Made by a program: the position numbers and the translations under genes
Origin: Sphingomicrobium marinum
GTDB lineage: Bacteria; Pseudomonadota; Alphaproteobacteria; Sphingomonadales; Sphingomonadaceae
Length of the DNA: 64,000 nucleotides
Direction: 5' to 3'
NCBI RefSeq assembly: GCF_026157105.1
Contig: NZ_JANPVQ010000001.1
Span: 1,915,501 to 1,979,500, forward strand
Shown here: piece after piece, positions 1 to 9,076 of the stretch
How the letters are laid out: the number at the start of each line of letters is the position of its first letter
How positions within the stretch are numbered: the first letter of the stretch is position 1
Notes under the pieces: generated by a model
What the model saw: only the letters and a program-made list of their open reading frames with translations
Databases searched by the model: none
What the model was told of the DNA's origin: nothing

Positions 1-662
1 CCGTATTTGTGGATGGCGATGAGGCTGAAGCTCTTGGGCGCGAACGGATCGCCCAGGACAGCATCGACGTTTGCGGCCGGGTTGCGTCCCTTGCTGGCCG
101 GTTCGGCGAGCACGAGGTCGCCGACCTCCGCGCCGTTCAAATCGCGCAGCAGGAAATGCGTACGCTGCTTCTTGTCGATCGGCGCAAGAAAGTATCGGCT
201 GCCTTCCTGCCGCACGACGCCCATCAGCATTTCTGCCGAGCGCGCCAGCTTTTTCATGACATGCGCGACATGGCCCTTGCCGCGCTCTTCGGTCCGCGCC
301 AGCACCCGGTCGTTGACCGCCAGCGCAGATTGCCGGCCGCGTTCGACAATGCGCAACTTCGGTTTGGGTGTTTCGGCCGACCATTGCTCCGGTTCGGCCC
401 ATACCTCGCCATCATCGGTCGAGACGACGCGCAGCACGGTGACCCGCGGGACACCGCCCATCTTGTGGAAGGCGCGACCAGGCGAATGATCGATCAGCCC
501 TTCGTCCGCCATGTCCTTGAGCAGACGTTTGAGGCCGATCTTCTCCTGCCCCTTGAGGCGGAATTCCTTGGCGATCTCGCGCTTTCCGACCTTGCTGTCA
601 GAACGTTCGATGAAGTCTAGGATTTGCTGCGGGCTCGGCAGCCCTTCTTGTTTGCGTGCCAT
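1..662 (-). CDS. rnr: Ribonuclease R, N-terminal part (cut by window edge)
   Basis: I translated this reading frame directly: it begins at an ATG (minus strand, 662) and stays open to base 1, giving 220 residues of the N-terminus. Residues about 10-60 form a winged-helix segment (QQILDFIER, KREIAKEF, GLKRLLKDMADEGLI), followed by the OB/cold-shock region that ends in VLGDPFAPKSFSLIAIHKY, which is characteristic of alphaproteobacterial RNase R. The enzyme is a processive 3'-5' exoribonuclease of the RNB family that degrades structured RNA. The catalytic RNB domain lies outside the window, so its integrity cannot be judged. Confidence 0.88.
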   Translation of the reverse strand, partial: MARKQEGLPSPQQILDFIERSDSKVGKREIAKEFRLKGQEKIGLKRLLKDMADEGLIDHSPGRAFHKMGGVPRVTVLRVVSTDDGEVWAEPEQWSAETPKPKLRIVERGRQSALAVNDRVLARTEERGKGHVAHVMKKLARSAEMLMGVVRQEGSRYFLAPIDKKQRTHFLLRDLNGAEVGDLVLAEPASKGRNPAANVDAVLGDPFAPKSFSLIAIHKY

Positions 663-713
663 GAAGCATCAATGGGTGAGCCCCGAGTTTCGTTCAATGC
701 GAAGCGCAAAAAG

Positions 714-743
714 AAAAGGGCCGACGCGAACGCCGGCCCTTTC
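714..743 (-). terminator. Rho-independent terminator of the first subtilase gene
   Basis: On the minus strand AAAGGGCCG and its complement CGGCCCTTT flank a short GC-rich loop, followed by TTCTTTTT. It lies about 20 bases after the stop of the protease gene at 762-1895. Its sequence is nearly identical to the terminator of the paralogous gene at 2070-2099. Confidence 0.85.
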
Positions 744-761
744 CTTCATATCGGTCAAATT

Positions 762-1895
762 CTAGCGAACGCCGACTGTATAGCTGTCACCGTCCGGGCC
801 GGTGATGCTGCCACCATTGCTGATGTTGCCCCACAGCAGGAGGCCGGCAGCGTGCGGGGCGGCCATCGACGTACCCGACAAGGTGGCGTACCCGCCATCC
901 TTGTAGGTCGACAGGATCGACGAGCCGGGTTCGATATAATCGATCGGCGGCTGCCCGTAATTCGAGAAGGACGAGAAGCCATCGGTGCTCGTGCTCGACG
1001 CGATCGTGTAGACGTTGGCGCCATTCGCACTAGCCGGGCTCTTGGTGTTCGCATCGGTCGACTCATTGCCGGCCGCGAGCACGAAGTTGATGCCACCAGC
1101 AGCCGCCGCAACCACTGCATCGTTTAGTGCGTCGGACTTGCCGCCGCCGAGGCTGAGATTGGCGACATCGCCATTATTGCCGACGGCACCGACATGGTCG
1201 ACACCGGCGATGATGCCCGAGTAGCTGCCCGAGCCGCGACGGTCGAGGACGCGTACCGAGACGACGGTTGCGCCGGCAGCAACACCAATCACACCGCGAT
1301 CGTTATCGATTGCTGCGATGGTGCCAGCAACGTGCGTGCCGTGACCGTTATAATCGTCCGCATCGCCTTTCACGAAGCTGACCGAATCGGCGACATTCAC
1401 ATTGAGGTCTTCGTGATCGAAATCGACGCCCGTATCGAGGACGTACGCAACATTGCCGCCGGTATAGGTAGCCCCGCCACCAACGCGCGTGATGCCCCAC
1501 GGCGTTTCCTGCGGCGGCGGCGTGGTGTCACCACCACCACCCGGACCCTTGCCCGGAGGCGGCGCCTTCGCTTTTACGGGGAAGTTGAGCGTCGCAAGCT
1601 GGTCCTGCTCGCAGCTCTCGACCGAGAAGCCGTTGCGCTTGAGCATCGCCTGCGGATTGGCATTTTCGCTTGGCAGCTTCACCGCGAAGCCGCGAATGGT
1701 ATGCTTGTAGGCGTGCAGCTTCTGCCCACCCAGGGCAGCAACAGCACGATCCGAACGACGGTCGACCTCGAAGGCCGAAACGCTATCGTCGAACTGGCAG
1801 ATAAACTGGCCCGGAATGGCCTTGGGTGCGGCAACAGCCGGAGCAGCAACCGCTACCGCCGATACGCTGGCGGCCCACAACAGAATCTTTTGCAA
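762..1895 (-). CDS. Secreted S8 family (subtilisin-like) serine peptidase, copy 1
   Basis: A 377-residue predicted secreted protease. An N-terminal signal peptide ends near AVAAPK (residue 24); residues about 28-108 resemble an inhibitor-I9-type propeptide, and a Pro/Gly linker (about 111-131) leads into the S8 catalytic domain. The triad is visible: Asp154 (VLDTGVDF), His185 (GHGTHVAGT) and Ser343 (SGTSMAAPH), with oxyanion Asn277 (AAGNES). The protein stops shortly after the Ser motif, so no autotransporter barrel or other C-terminal domain is present. The start codon is TTG at 1895, supported by AGGGGAAAA just upstream. A tandem paralogue lies immediately upstream on the same strand, with its own terminator. 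The substrate is unknown. Confidence 0.93.
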   Translation of the reverse strand: MQKILLWAASVSAVAVAAPAVAAPKAIPGQFICQFDDSVSAFEVDRRSDRAVAALGGQKLHAYKHTIRGFAVKLPSENANPQAMLKRNGFSVESCEQDQLATLNFPVKAKAPPPGKGPGGGGDTTPPPQETPWGITRVGGGATYTGGNVAYVLDTGVDFDHEDLNVNVADSVSFVKGDADDYNGHGTHVAGTIAAIDNDRGVIGVAAGATVVSVRVLDRRGSGSYSGIIAGVDHVGAVGNNGDVANLSLGGGKSDALNDAVVAAAAGGINFVLAAGNESTDANTKSPASANGANVYTIASSTSTDGFSSFSNYGQPPIDYIEPGSSILSTYKDGGYATLSGTSMAAPHAAGLLLWGNISNGGSITGPDGDSYTVGVR

Positions 1896-2069
1896 TGATT
1901 TTCCCCTAACTCATGTGACTTGAGGAGTGGGAGAGTTCCGCTGCAGCGGTGGATCGTCAAGGGCGATCGGGGGCAAAAAGTGACGAGGCTGTCGATTATG
2001 CAACCGGTGACATAAACGTCACAAAAACGCGGCGGAAATACGTCGCTGCACCTGCGAACGTCGCATAAG

Positions 2070-2099
2070 AAAAGGGCCCGCGCGAACGCCGGCCCTTCC
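2070..2099 (-). terminator. Rho-independent terminator of the second subtilase gene
   Basis: Minus strand GGAAGGGCCGG-CGTTCGCGC-GGGCCCTTTTC forms a GC-rich stem with a T-run. It lies about 27 bases after the stop at 2126. The loop and stem almost match the terminator at 714-743, which suggests that the duplicated unit included the terminator. Confidence 0.8.
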
Positions 2100-2125
2100 C
2101 TGTTTTCAGCTTTTGCTGCGTTGGC

Positions 2126-3340
2126 TTAGCGGACGCCGATCGGATCGGGGTTGCCGTCCGGATCGCCGTTGACCGTGCCGTCGGTGCGGACATTGCCCAG
2201 CAGCATCAGGCCTGCCAGATGCGGCGCGGCCATCGAGGTACCCGAATAGGTCGCATAAGCATTGTCCTTACCGTTGTAGACGCTACCTGGAACGGTCGAA
2301 CGGATCGACGAACCCGGTTCCGCGTAATCGACCGGCGGGTTGCCGTAATTCGAGAAGCTCGACCAGTTGTCGCCGCTCGCGAACGAGCTCACCGTGTAGA
2401 CGTTGTCGCCTTCGGCGCTGGCCGGGCTCTTGGTCGTGGCCGAGGTGCTTTCGTTACCCGCGGCGAGCGAGAACTTCACGCCGGTCGCCGCCGCAGCGCT
2501 AACTGCGTCGTTGAGCGACTGGCTGTAGCCACCGCCAAGGCTCATGTTGGCGACATCGCCGTTCGAACCGTTGGCCGCGACATGATCGACGCCGGCAATC
2601 ACGCCCGAGTAGCTGCCCGAACCGCTGTCGGAGAGCACCTTGACCGGGACCACGGTCGCACCGGCGGCAACGCCGATGACGCCATAGCCGTTGTCGATCG
2701 CGGCAATCGTGCCGGCGACGTGCGTGCCGTGACCCTGGCGATCCTTGGCGTCGTCATTGAACGCCGTGAAGGCGCGCGAATAGTCGACGTTGAGGTCCCA
2801 GTGATCGGCGATGCCGGTGTCGAGCACCCATGCCGTGCCGGACGCACCCGAAACACCGCCATTGACGCGGGCGATACCCCACGGCGTGCTCTGGCTCGGG
2901 CTGGTGGGCGGATCGCTTGCCGGCGGATCGGTCGGGTCACCACCGCCATCCTTGGGCGGCTTGCCCGGCTTGTCCGGCTTACCAGGCTTCCCGCCCGGTG
3001 CCTTGGCCTTTACCGGAAATACCAGTGTTGCTTCCTGGTCCATTTCGCAGCTGTCGACCGAAAAACCGTTGCGCTTCAGCATTGCCTGCGGATTGGCATT
3101 GGCGTTGGGAAGGCGCACGGCAAATCCTTTGATCGCGTGCTTGTAGCTGTGCAGCTTTCTGCCACCCAGCGCTGCCACGGCGCGGGCCGAACGACGGTCG
3201 ACGTCGGCGGCAGCAACGCTGGCGTCGAACGTGCAAATATACTGGTTCGGAATGTATTTCGGTGCAGCAGCAGCAGGCGCCGCGCTCGCAACCGTCATTA
3301 CACCCGCGGCCGTCGCGAGCAGAGTCAGTTTACCAATCAT
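2126..3340 (-). CDS. Secreted S8 family (subtilisin-like) serine peptidase, copy 2
   Basis: 404 residues starting at ATG 3340, chosen over the longer open frame because GGGGAAGGGGAT precedes it and a signal peptide (ending AAAAPK, about residue 28) begins there. Domain order matches copy 1: signal peptide, I9-like propeptide to about residue 112, a Lys/Pro/Gly-rich linker (113-151, repeats of GKP and KPGKP), then the S8 domain with Asp174, His204 and Ser369 (SGTSMAAPH) and oxyanion Asn296. The propeptide stretch AMLKRNGFSV-SCE is almost identical between the copies, while the linker differs in length and composition. Both end in a short tail with PDG and a final GVR. It is probably an extracellular or periplasmic protease made as a zymogen. 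Confidence 0.93.
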   Translation of the reverse strand: MIGKLTLLATAAGVMTVASAAPAAAAPKYIPNQYICTFDASVAAADVDRRSARAVAALGGRKLHSYKHAIKGFAVRLPNANANPQAMLKRNGFSVDSCEMDQEATLVFPVKAKAPGGKPGKPDKPGKPPKDGGGDPTDPPASDPPTSPSQSTPWGIARVNGGVSGASGTAWVLDTGIADHWDLNVDYSRAFTAFNDDAKDRQGHGTHVAGTIAAIDNGYGVIGVAAGATVVPVKVLSDSGSGSYSGVIAGVDHVAANGSNGDVANMSLGGGYSQSLNDAVSAAAATGVKFSLAAGNESTSATTKSPASAEGDNVYTVSSFASGDNWSSFSNYGNPPVDYAEPGSSIRSTVPGSVYNGKDNAYATYSGTSMAAPHLAGLMLLGNVRTDGTVNGDPDGNPDPIGVR

Positions 3341-3555
3341 GTAATCCCCTTCCCCAAGGTGTTTGTGAGCACACCCACGGTTTCGGTCGAACGGGCAATG
3401 GTCAACCGCTTTCGAGTCTCTAATCGAGACAGAGTGGCAGTTTTGCAAAGGCGTTGCGGAAAGGTCGCAATAAATTCGCAGTTTCGCGTCAAAGAGTCGG
3501 CAAGACGACCGTTTTACAAGCGGTTTACGCGATTTCCGATAACGCTGTTATCACC
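3341..3555. promoter_or_regulatory. Intergenic region upstream of subtilase copy 2
   Basis: 215 bases between the M28 peptidase stop and subtilase copy 2, both on the minus strand. It must hold the promoter of copy 2, but I cannot fix a -35/-10 pair. A short dyad GATAAC-GCT-GTTATC (3538-3552) sits directly after the M28 stop codon; it is AT-rich and lacks a T-run, so I do not call it a terminator. Confidence 0.4.
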
Positions 3556-4959
3556 TCATTCTTGATCGATCGTTGCCCAATCTCCGCCGGGTACGGCGCT
3601 GACCACGGGGCTGTGATGGCCTTCGTCCGAAACCGAGCCGACGCCGAAGATCCAGTCGTCGACGCGAATGCCTTCGAGCACATATTCGCAGCCTTCCGCC
3701 GTGCATGCATCGGAGCCGGCACGACGATGCTCATCGCTCCAATTGGACGCATCTGTGCGTCGCCAGGCGATACGATAATGATCGGCGCCGGCGACCGGCT
3801 GCCAACGCAGCGTGGTCGATGTCTGGACGGCGCCGGCGGCCCGTACGTCGGTTGGCGGCGGCGGCGCGCTCGCCAACTCAGCCAGTGCGGCAATGTTCAG
3901 CCGCGTCACCTTGGCGAGATAGGCAAAGTCCATCTCGTCTGGCGTATCGCCGTAAGTCACGCCATCTTCGACGCGCAGGTCCTGGTGCTGGTGATCGTAA
4001 TCCTCGACCGCAACCGCAAACCTGATCGCGGGATAGCCGGCATTGAGGAACTCGATATGGTCGCCCCCGCGGCCCCAGCGATCGGTCCGCCAGATCGGAC
4101 GCACGTCGAGCCCGATCTGCGGCAGCCGATCGGCGAGCGTGTCGAGGTAACGCCCGAGGTTGCGGCTCGGCGCGTCGTTCTCGCCGCCGCGGCGGCGCTG
4201 CTGCGCGGCGAGATCATCGCCATAGCCATCGGTGCGCGGTCCTTCGGAAAAGACCCGCACATGATCGGCATCGCAGTGGCCATCCGAACCGCAGCTATTG
4301 CCGATCACGTCATTGTTGAGATTGGCGATCACGTTCCAGCCCTGCGCCTTGGCATAGGCGGCCAGGATCCTGGCGCCGAACAATCCCTGCTCCTCGCCCG
4401 CCAGCGTGGCATAGATGATCGTGGCGTCGAAGGCCTTGGGGCTGAGCAGCCGCGCGGCTTCGATGACCGCTACCGTGCCCGATCCGTCATCGTTGGCGCC
4501 CGGCGCATCGTCGGTGAAGTTCATCGCATCGGTCACGCGGCTGTCTATATGCGCGGTCATGATGATCACGTCGTTGGGTCGTTCGGTGCCGCGCTGGATC
4601 CCGATCGCGCTGCACACGCGCGTGGGTTCGGGGATGCGGTCGCCGGTCACGACATCGCAAACCTGGCTTGCCTCAAGCCCCATTTCGGCAAACTTTGCCT
4701 CGGCCCAGCGCACCGCCGCGCCGATACCGCGGTTTGGATCGGTCTGGCTCGACAGGGTGTGGCGCGTGCCAAAGCCCACCAGCGTGTCGATATCGGCGCG
4801 CAGCCGGTCCTCGCTTACGTCCTCGGACAGCGCGAGCAGCGCCGCATCACGCTCGGCATGCATGGCGTGGCCGTGGTGCTGCATATCGCCGCCGCCGTGA
4901 TGATCGGTGGCCAAAGCGGGCGCGGTGAGAAGGGTGGCGGCAAGCAACACGGTACGCAT
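3556..4959 (-). CDS. Secreted M28 family zinc aminopeptidase with C-terminal FnIII-like domain
   Basis: 467 residues from ATG 4959 (AAAGGAGATT upstream; the longer open frame is ignored because a signal peptide starts here, cleaved near LATDH). The mature N-terminus is His/Met-rich (HHGGG, MQHHGHAMH). M28 metal-site motifs are all present: His137 (TAHIDS), the ND-D motif at 156-158 (GANDDGSG), Glu189-Glu190 (GEEQG), Asp217 (NLNNDVIGN) and a later GGDHIEF. Residues after about 375 (PPPPTDVRAAG, TTLRWQPVAGADHYRIAWR) look like a fibronectin type III domain. M28 enzymes release N-terminal amino acids using two zinc ions. It probably works outside the cytoplasm on peptides, perhaps downstream of the neighbouring subtilases; that link is inference. 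Confidence 0.9.
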   Translation of the reverse strand: MRTVLLAATLLTAPALATDHHGGGDMQHHGHAMHAERDAALLALSEDVSEDRLRADIDTLVGFGTRHTLSSQTDPNRGIGAAVRWAEAKFAEMGLEASQVCDVVTGDRIPEPTRVCSAIGIQRGTERPNDVIIMTAHIDSRVTDAMNFTDDAPGANDDGSGTVAVIEAARLLSPKAFDATIIYATLAGEEQGLFGARILAAYAKAQGWNVIANLNNDVIGNSCGSDGHCDADHVRVFSEGPRTDGYGDDLAAQQRRRGGENDAPSRNLGRYLDTLADRLPQIGLDVRPIWRTDRWGRGGDHIEFLNAGYPAIRFAVAVEDYDHQHQDLRVEDGVTYGDTPDEMDFAYLAKVTRLNIAALAELASAPPPPTDVRAAGAVQTSTTLRWQPVAGADHYRIAWRRTDASNWSDEHRRAGSDACTAEGCEYVLEGIRVDDWIFGVGSVSDEGHHSPVVSAVPGGDWATIDQE

Positions 4960-5047
4960 GGGCAATCTCCTTTGCGCTTGAACTGGCATGTTGCTCGTGC
5001 GTTGGCTAGGGGAAGGCCGAAAATCGAATCTAGGAGTGTCTTTTTCC

Positions 5048-6547
<1,500 letters not shown>

Positions 6548-6551
6548 GCGA

Positions 6552-6579
6552 CAAAAGCCGTCCGGGGGACGGCTTTTTC
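6552..6579 (+). terminator. Rho-independent terminator after mmsA
   Basis: AAAAGCCGTCC-GGG-GGACGGCTTTTT: an 8-9 bp GC-rich stem followed by five T, starting about 5 bases after the mmsA stop. Confidence 0.93.
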
Positions 6580-6587
6580 GCGAACCA

Positions 6588-6613
6588 CCGATTGGTCTCA
6601 GGAGACCAATCGG
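6588..6613. repeat. Perfect 12-bp inverted repeat
   Basis: CCGATTGGTCTC and its exact complement GAGACCAATCGG are separated by two bases. It lies between the mmsA terminator and the RidA-like gene. There is no T-run, so it is not a classic terminator; it could be an operator or an additional mRNA hairpin. Confidence 0.75.
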
Positions 6614-6668
6614 GGCGGGAAGCAAATGACTCGCGGCGCTGCCGCTTCATCTTGTATGCGGTAAGGCC

Positions 6669-7058
6669 ATGACCAAGAAGCACGCCCACGGCACCTCGCC
6701 CTACGAGGCCAAATACGGCTTCAGCCGCGCTGTTCGCAAGGGCGACCGGATTGTCGTCGCTGGCACCGGGCCGGTCGAGGAAGACGGCTCCTCCACCCCC
6801 GGCGATGCTGCCGCGCAGACCCGTCGCTGCTTCGAGATTGCGGTGAAGGCCATCGAGGAGCTAGGCGGCAGCGCTGCCGACGTCGTGCGCACGCGCATGT
6901 TCATCACCGATCCCGCCGATGGCGACTCCATTGGGGAGGTCCATGCCGAATTTTTTGGTGACACGCGCCCGGCTGCGACGATGGTAGTCGTTGCCAGCCT
7001 TCTCCGGGAGGAATGGCGAGTCGAAATCGAAGCGGAGGCGTTAGTAGAGAATGAATAG
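6669..7058 (+). CDS. RidA/YjgF family protein
   Basis: 129 residues matching the Rid (YjgF/YER057c/UK114) fold: FSRAVRKGDRIVVAGTGPV, AAAQTRRCFEIAVKAIEELG, VVRTRMFITD and a C-terminal VEIEAEALVE. RidA enzymes hydrolyse reactive enamine/imine intermediates. The catalytic arginine of true RidA, found in the segment before the last strand, appears to be replaced here (PAATMVVVAS), as in the Rid4-7 subfamilies, so imine deaminase activity is uncertain. The gene overlaps the following lipoprotein gene by 8 bases, suggesting co-translation. Confidence 0.85.
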   Translation: MTKKHAHGTSPYEAKYGFSRAVRKGDRIVVAGTGPVEEDGSSTPGDAAAQTRRCFEIAVKAIEELGGSAADVVRTRMFITDPADGDSIGEVHAEFFGDTRPAATMVVVASLLREEWRVEIEAEALVENE

Positions 7059-7524
7059 AACAATCTTGCTGGCGGCTTTGCCGCTAATCACGCTCGGCGC
7101 CTGCGCCGATCAGGAGGCTGGGCCTGAAAACGAGCTGTCGATCGAAGATTCGTTGCCCGCCGACTCCTCCCCTTCGATGGAAAACCGCCTCGAACAAACC
7201 GCCGAAGCGACCATCCCTGCACTATTGCAGGGTATATGGGGCCTGACCCCCAATGACTGCGACGCGACGCGCGGCGATGCCAAGGGAAGAATGGAAATCG
7301 GACCGCGCAGCATTCGCTTCTATGAATCTTCGGCGGCCTTGGTTGAGGTTGAAGAGATAGACGAGGGTCGTCTTGTCGCCGCGTTCGACTTTGCCGGCGA
7401 GGGCGAACGCTGGAGCCGGACAATCACGCTCGATGCGCAGGCGGATGGCCAGAGCCTGACGCGGCGCGACAGCGGTGACCCGCAAATGCCCACCGCGCTG
7501 GAATACAACAAGTGCCCCGGCTGA
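7051..7524 (+). CDS. Small predicted lipoprotein of unknown function (tandem paralogue A)
   Basis: 157 residues. The N-terminus MNRTILLAALPLITLGAC is a lipoprotein signal with lipobox LGAC, so the mature protein should be lipid-anchored, facing the periplasm. The remainder is acidic. Two further cysteines bracket the soluble domain (ND-C-D at about residue 67 and K-C-PG at the C-terminus) and could form a disulfide. I do not recognise a named family. It overlaps the RidA-like gene upstream and the next lipoprotein gene downstream (13 bases), so the three are probably one transcription unit. The next gene has the same architecture and looks like a divergent paralogue. Confidence 0.75.
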   Translation: MNRTILLAALPLITLGACADQEAGPENELSIEDSLPADSSPSMENRLEQTAEATIPALLQGIWGLTPNDCDATRGDAKGRMEIGPRSIRFYESSAALVEVEEIDEGRLVAAFDFAGEGERWSRTITLDAQADGQSLTRRDSGDPQMPTALEYNKCPG

Positions 7525-7886
7525 TCCTGCTGCCTTTGGCCTTGCTGGCAGCCTGCGGCGAAGAAGCGGGCCGCGAAGAGGCTTTGGTCGAAGGCATGCA
7601 TGACCTTACGGACCGCTCGGCGCTTGCGGCGCATGTCGGCGCCTACGCCGTCACCGCTGCCGACTGCAGCACCGACAATCTTTACATGGACGAAATGATC
7701 GAGGTGACCGATGTCGGCTTCGCCTATCGCGGCGAATTGCTGACGCTGGCCGAAATCATCGATGACGACAGCTTTCGCTTCACGGCGCCCGATGGCGCTG
7801 CCGAGCGCGTCGATTTCGAAGCCGGCAATCTGGTGCGCTGGCCCGACGACCGCTCCGCCCGCACCGTTTACCTGCCCTGCCCCTAA
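7512..7886 (+). CDS. Small predicted lipoprotein of unknown function (tandem paralogue B)
   Basis: 124 residues from a GTG start at 7512, inside the end of the preceding gene. A short signal (MPRLILLPLALLAAC) has lipobox LAAC. As in the preceding protein, one cysteine follows a short linker (TAADCSTDN) and another lies two residues from the end (YLPCP); between them is a beta-rich segment with MIEVTDVGFAYRGE, which aligns in spacing with RMEIGPRSIRFYES of its neighbour. No function can be assigned. Tight overlap suggests coupled translation. Confidence 0.7.
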   Translation: MPRLILLPLALLAACGEEAGREEALVEGMHDLTDRSALAAHVGAYAVTAADCSTDNLYMDEMIEVTDVGFAYRGELLTLAEIIDDDSFRFTAPDGAAERVDFEAGNLVRWPDDRSARTVYLPCP

Positions 7887-7928
7887 TCCTTATTCACTTC
7901 GCTCCGGCGCGGTGTTAGTGGCGCGCCC

Positions 7929-9071
7929 ATGACCCAATTCGACCTTACCGACGATCAACGCCAGATCTTCGAAATGGCGCAGAAATTCACCGCCGACGAG
8001 ATCACCCCGCACGCCGCAAAGTGGGACGAGGAACATATCTTCCCCGTCGACGCGATCCGGCAGGCTGCCGAGCTCGGGTTCGGCGCAATTTACGTTTCGG
8101 AAGAAGGCGGCGGGATCGGCCTTGGCCGTCTCGAGGCCGCGCTGATCATGGAAGCCATGGCCTATGGCTGCCCTTCGACCAGCGCCTTCATCTCGATCCA
8201 CAATATGTGCGCCTGGATGATCGACCGCTTCGGCGACGATGCGCTGAAAGAGAAATATCTCCCCAGCCTGATCCCGATGGAACAGATGGCGAGCTATTGC
8301 CTTACCGAACCCTCGTCGGGCTCGGACGCTTCCGCGCTCAAGACTAAGGCGGTGCTCGACGGCGACCATTATGTCGTCTCGGGCTCGAAGGCGTTCATCT
8401 CTGGCGGCGGTAAGAACGAGATCTACGTCGTGATGACCCGGACCGGCGAGCCGGGACCCAAGGGCATCACCGCGCTCGTCATCGAAAAGGGCATGGAAGG
8501 CGTCTCCTTCGGCGCCAACGAAAAGAAACTCGGCTGGCATTCGCAGCCCACCGCGCAGGTCAATTTCGACAGCGTCCGCGTGCCCGTCTCCAACCGTCTC
8601 GGCGGCGAGGGCGAGGGCTTTCGCATGGCGATGATGGGCTTGGACGGCGGTCGCCTAAATATCGGTGCCTGCTCGCTTGGCGGGGCGCAGCGCTGTCTCG
8701 ACGAGGCAATCAATTACACCAAGGATCGCCACCAGTTCGGCAAGGCGATCGCCGACTTCCAGAACACCCAGTTCATGCTGGCGGACATGGAAACCGAACT
8801 GCAGGCCGCGCGCACGCTTCTCTATGCGGCTGCGGTGAAAGTGACCGAGAATGCGCCCGACAAGACCAAGTTTGCCGCGATGGCCAAGCGACTTGCCACC
8901 GATACCGGATCCTCGGTCGTCGATCGCGCACTGCAGCTGCACGGCGGCTATGGCTACTTGCAGGATTACCCGATCGAGCGCTTCTGGCGCGACCTTCGCG
9001 TTCATTCGATCCTCGAGGGCACCAACCAGGTCATGCGGCTGATCGTCAGCCGCGAAATGCTCAGGCAGTAG
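7929..9071 (+). CDS. Acyl-CoA dehydrogenase, probable isobutyryl-CoA dehydrogenase
   Basis: 380 residues with the full FAD acyl-CoA dehydrogenase fold: MTQFDLTDDQRQIFEMAQKF at the start, CLTEPSSGSDAS in the FAD/substrate region, GGYGYLQDYPIERFWRDLR and the catalytic-base motif ILEGTNQVMR near the C-terminus. These flavoenzymes oxidise acyl-CoA to 2-enoyl-CoA and pass electrons to ETF. The following genes encode the next valine-pathway enzymes, so isobutyryl-CoA to methacrylyl-CoA is the likely reaction; substrate choice is inferred from context rather than from residues. It is the first gene of a five-gene run ending with mmsB, with gaps of 0-30 bases. Confidence 0.92.
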   Translation: MTQFDLTDDQRQIFEMAQKFTADEITPHAAKWDEEHIFPVDAIRQAAELGFGAIYVSEEGGGIGLGRLEAALIMEAMAYGCPSTSAFISIHNMCAWMIDRFGDDALKEKYLPSLIPMEQMASYCLTEPSSGSDASALKTKAVLDGDHYVVSGSKAFISGGGKNEIYVVMTRTGEPGPKGITALVIEKGMEGVSFGANEKKLGWHSQPTAQVNFDSVRVPVSNRLGGEGEGFRMAMMGLDGGRLNIGACSLGGAQRCLDEAINYTKDRHQFGKAIADFQNTQFMLADMETELQAARTLLYAAAVKVTENAPDKTKFAAMAKRLATDTGSSVVDRALQLHGGYGYLQDYPIERFWRDLRVHSILEGTNQVMRLIVSREMLRQ

Positions 9072-9076
9072 CTGTC

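Noticed and set aside
3538-3552. GATAAC-GCT-GTTATC as a terminator for the M28 gene
   Set aside because: AT-rich short stem without a following T-run; too weak to call.
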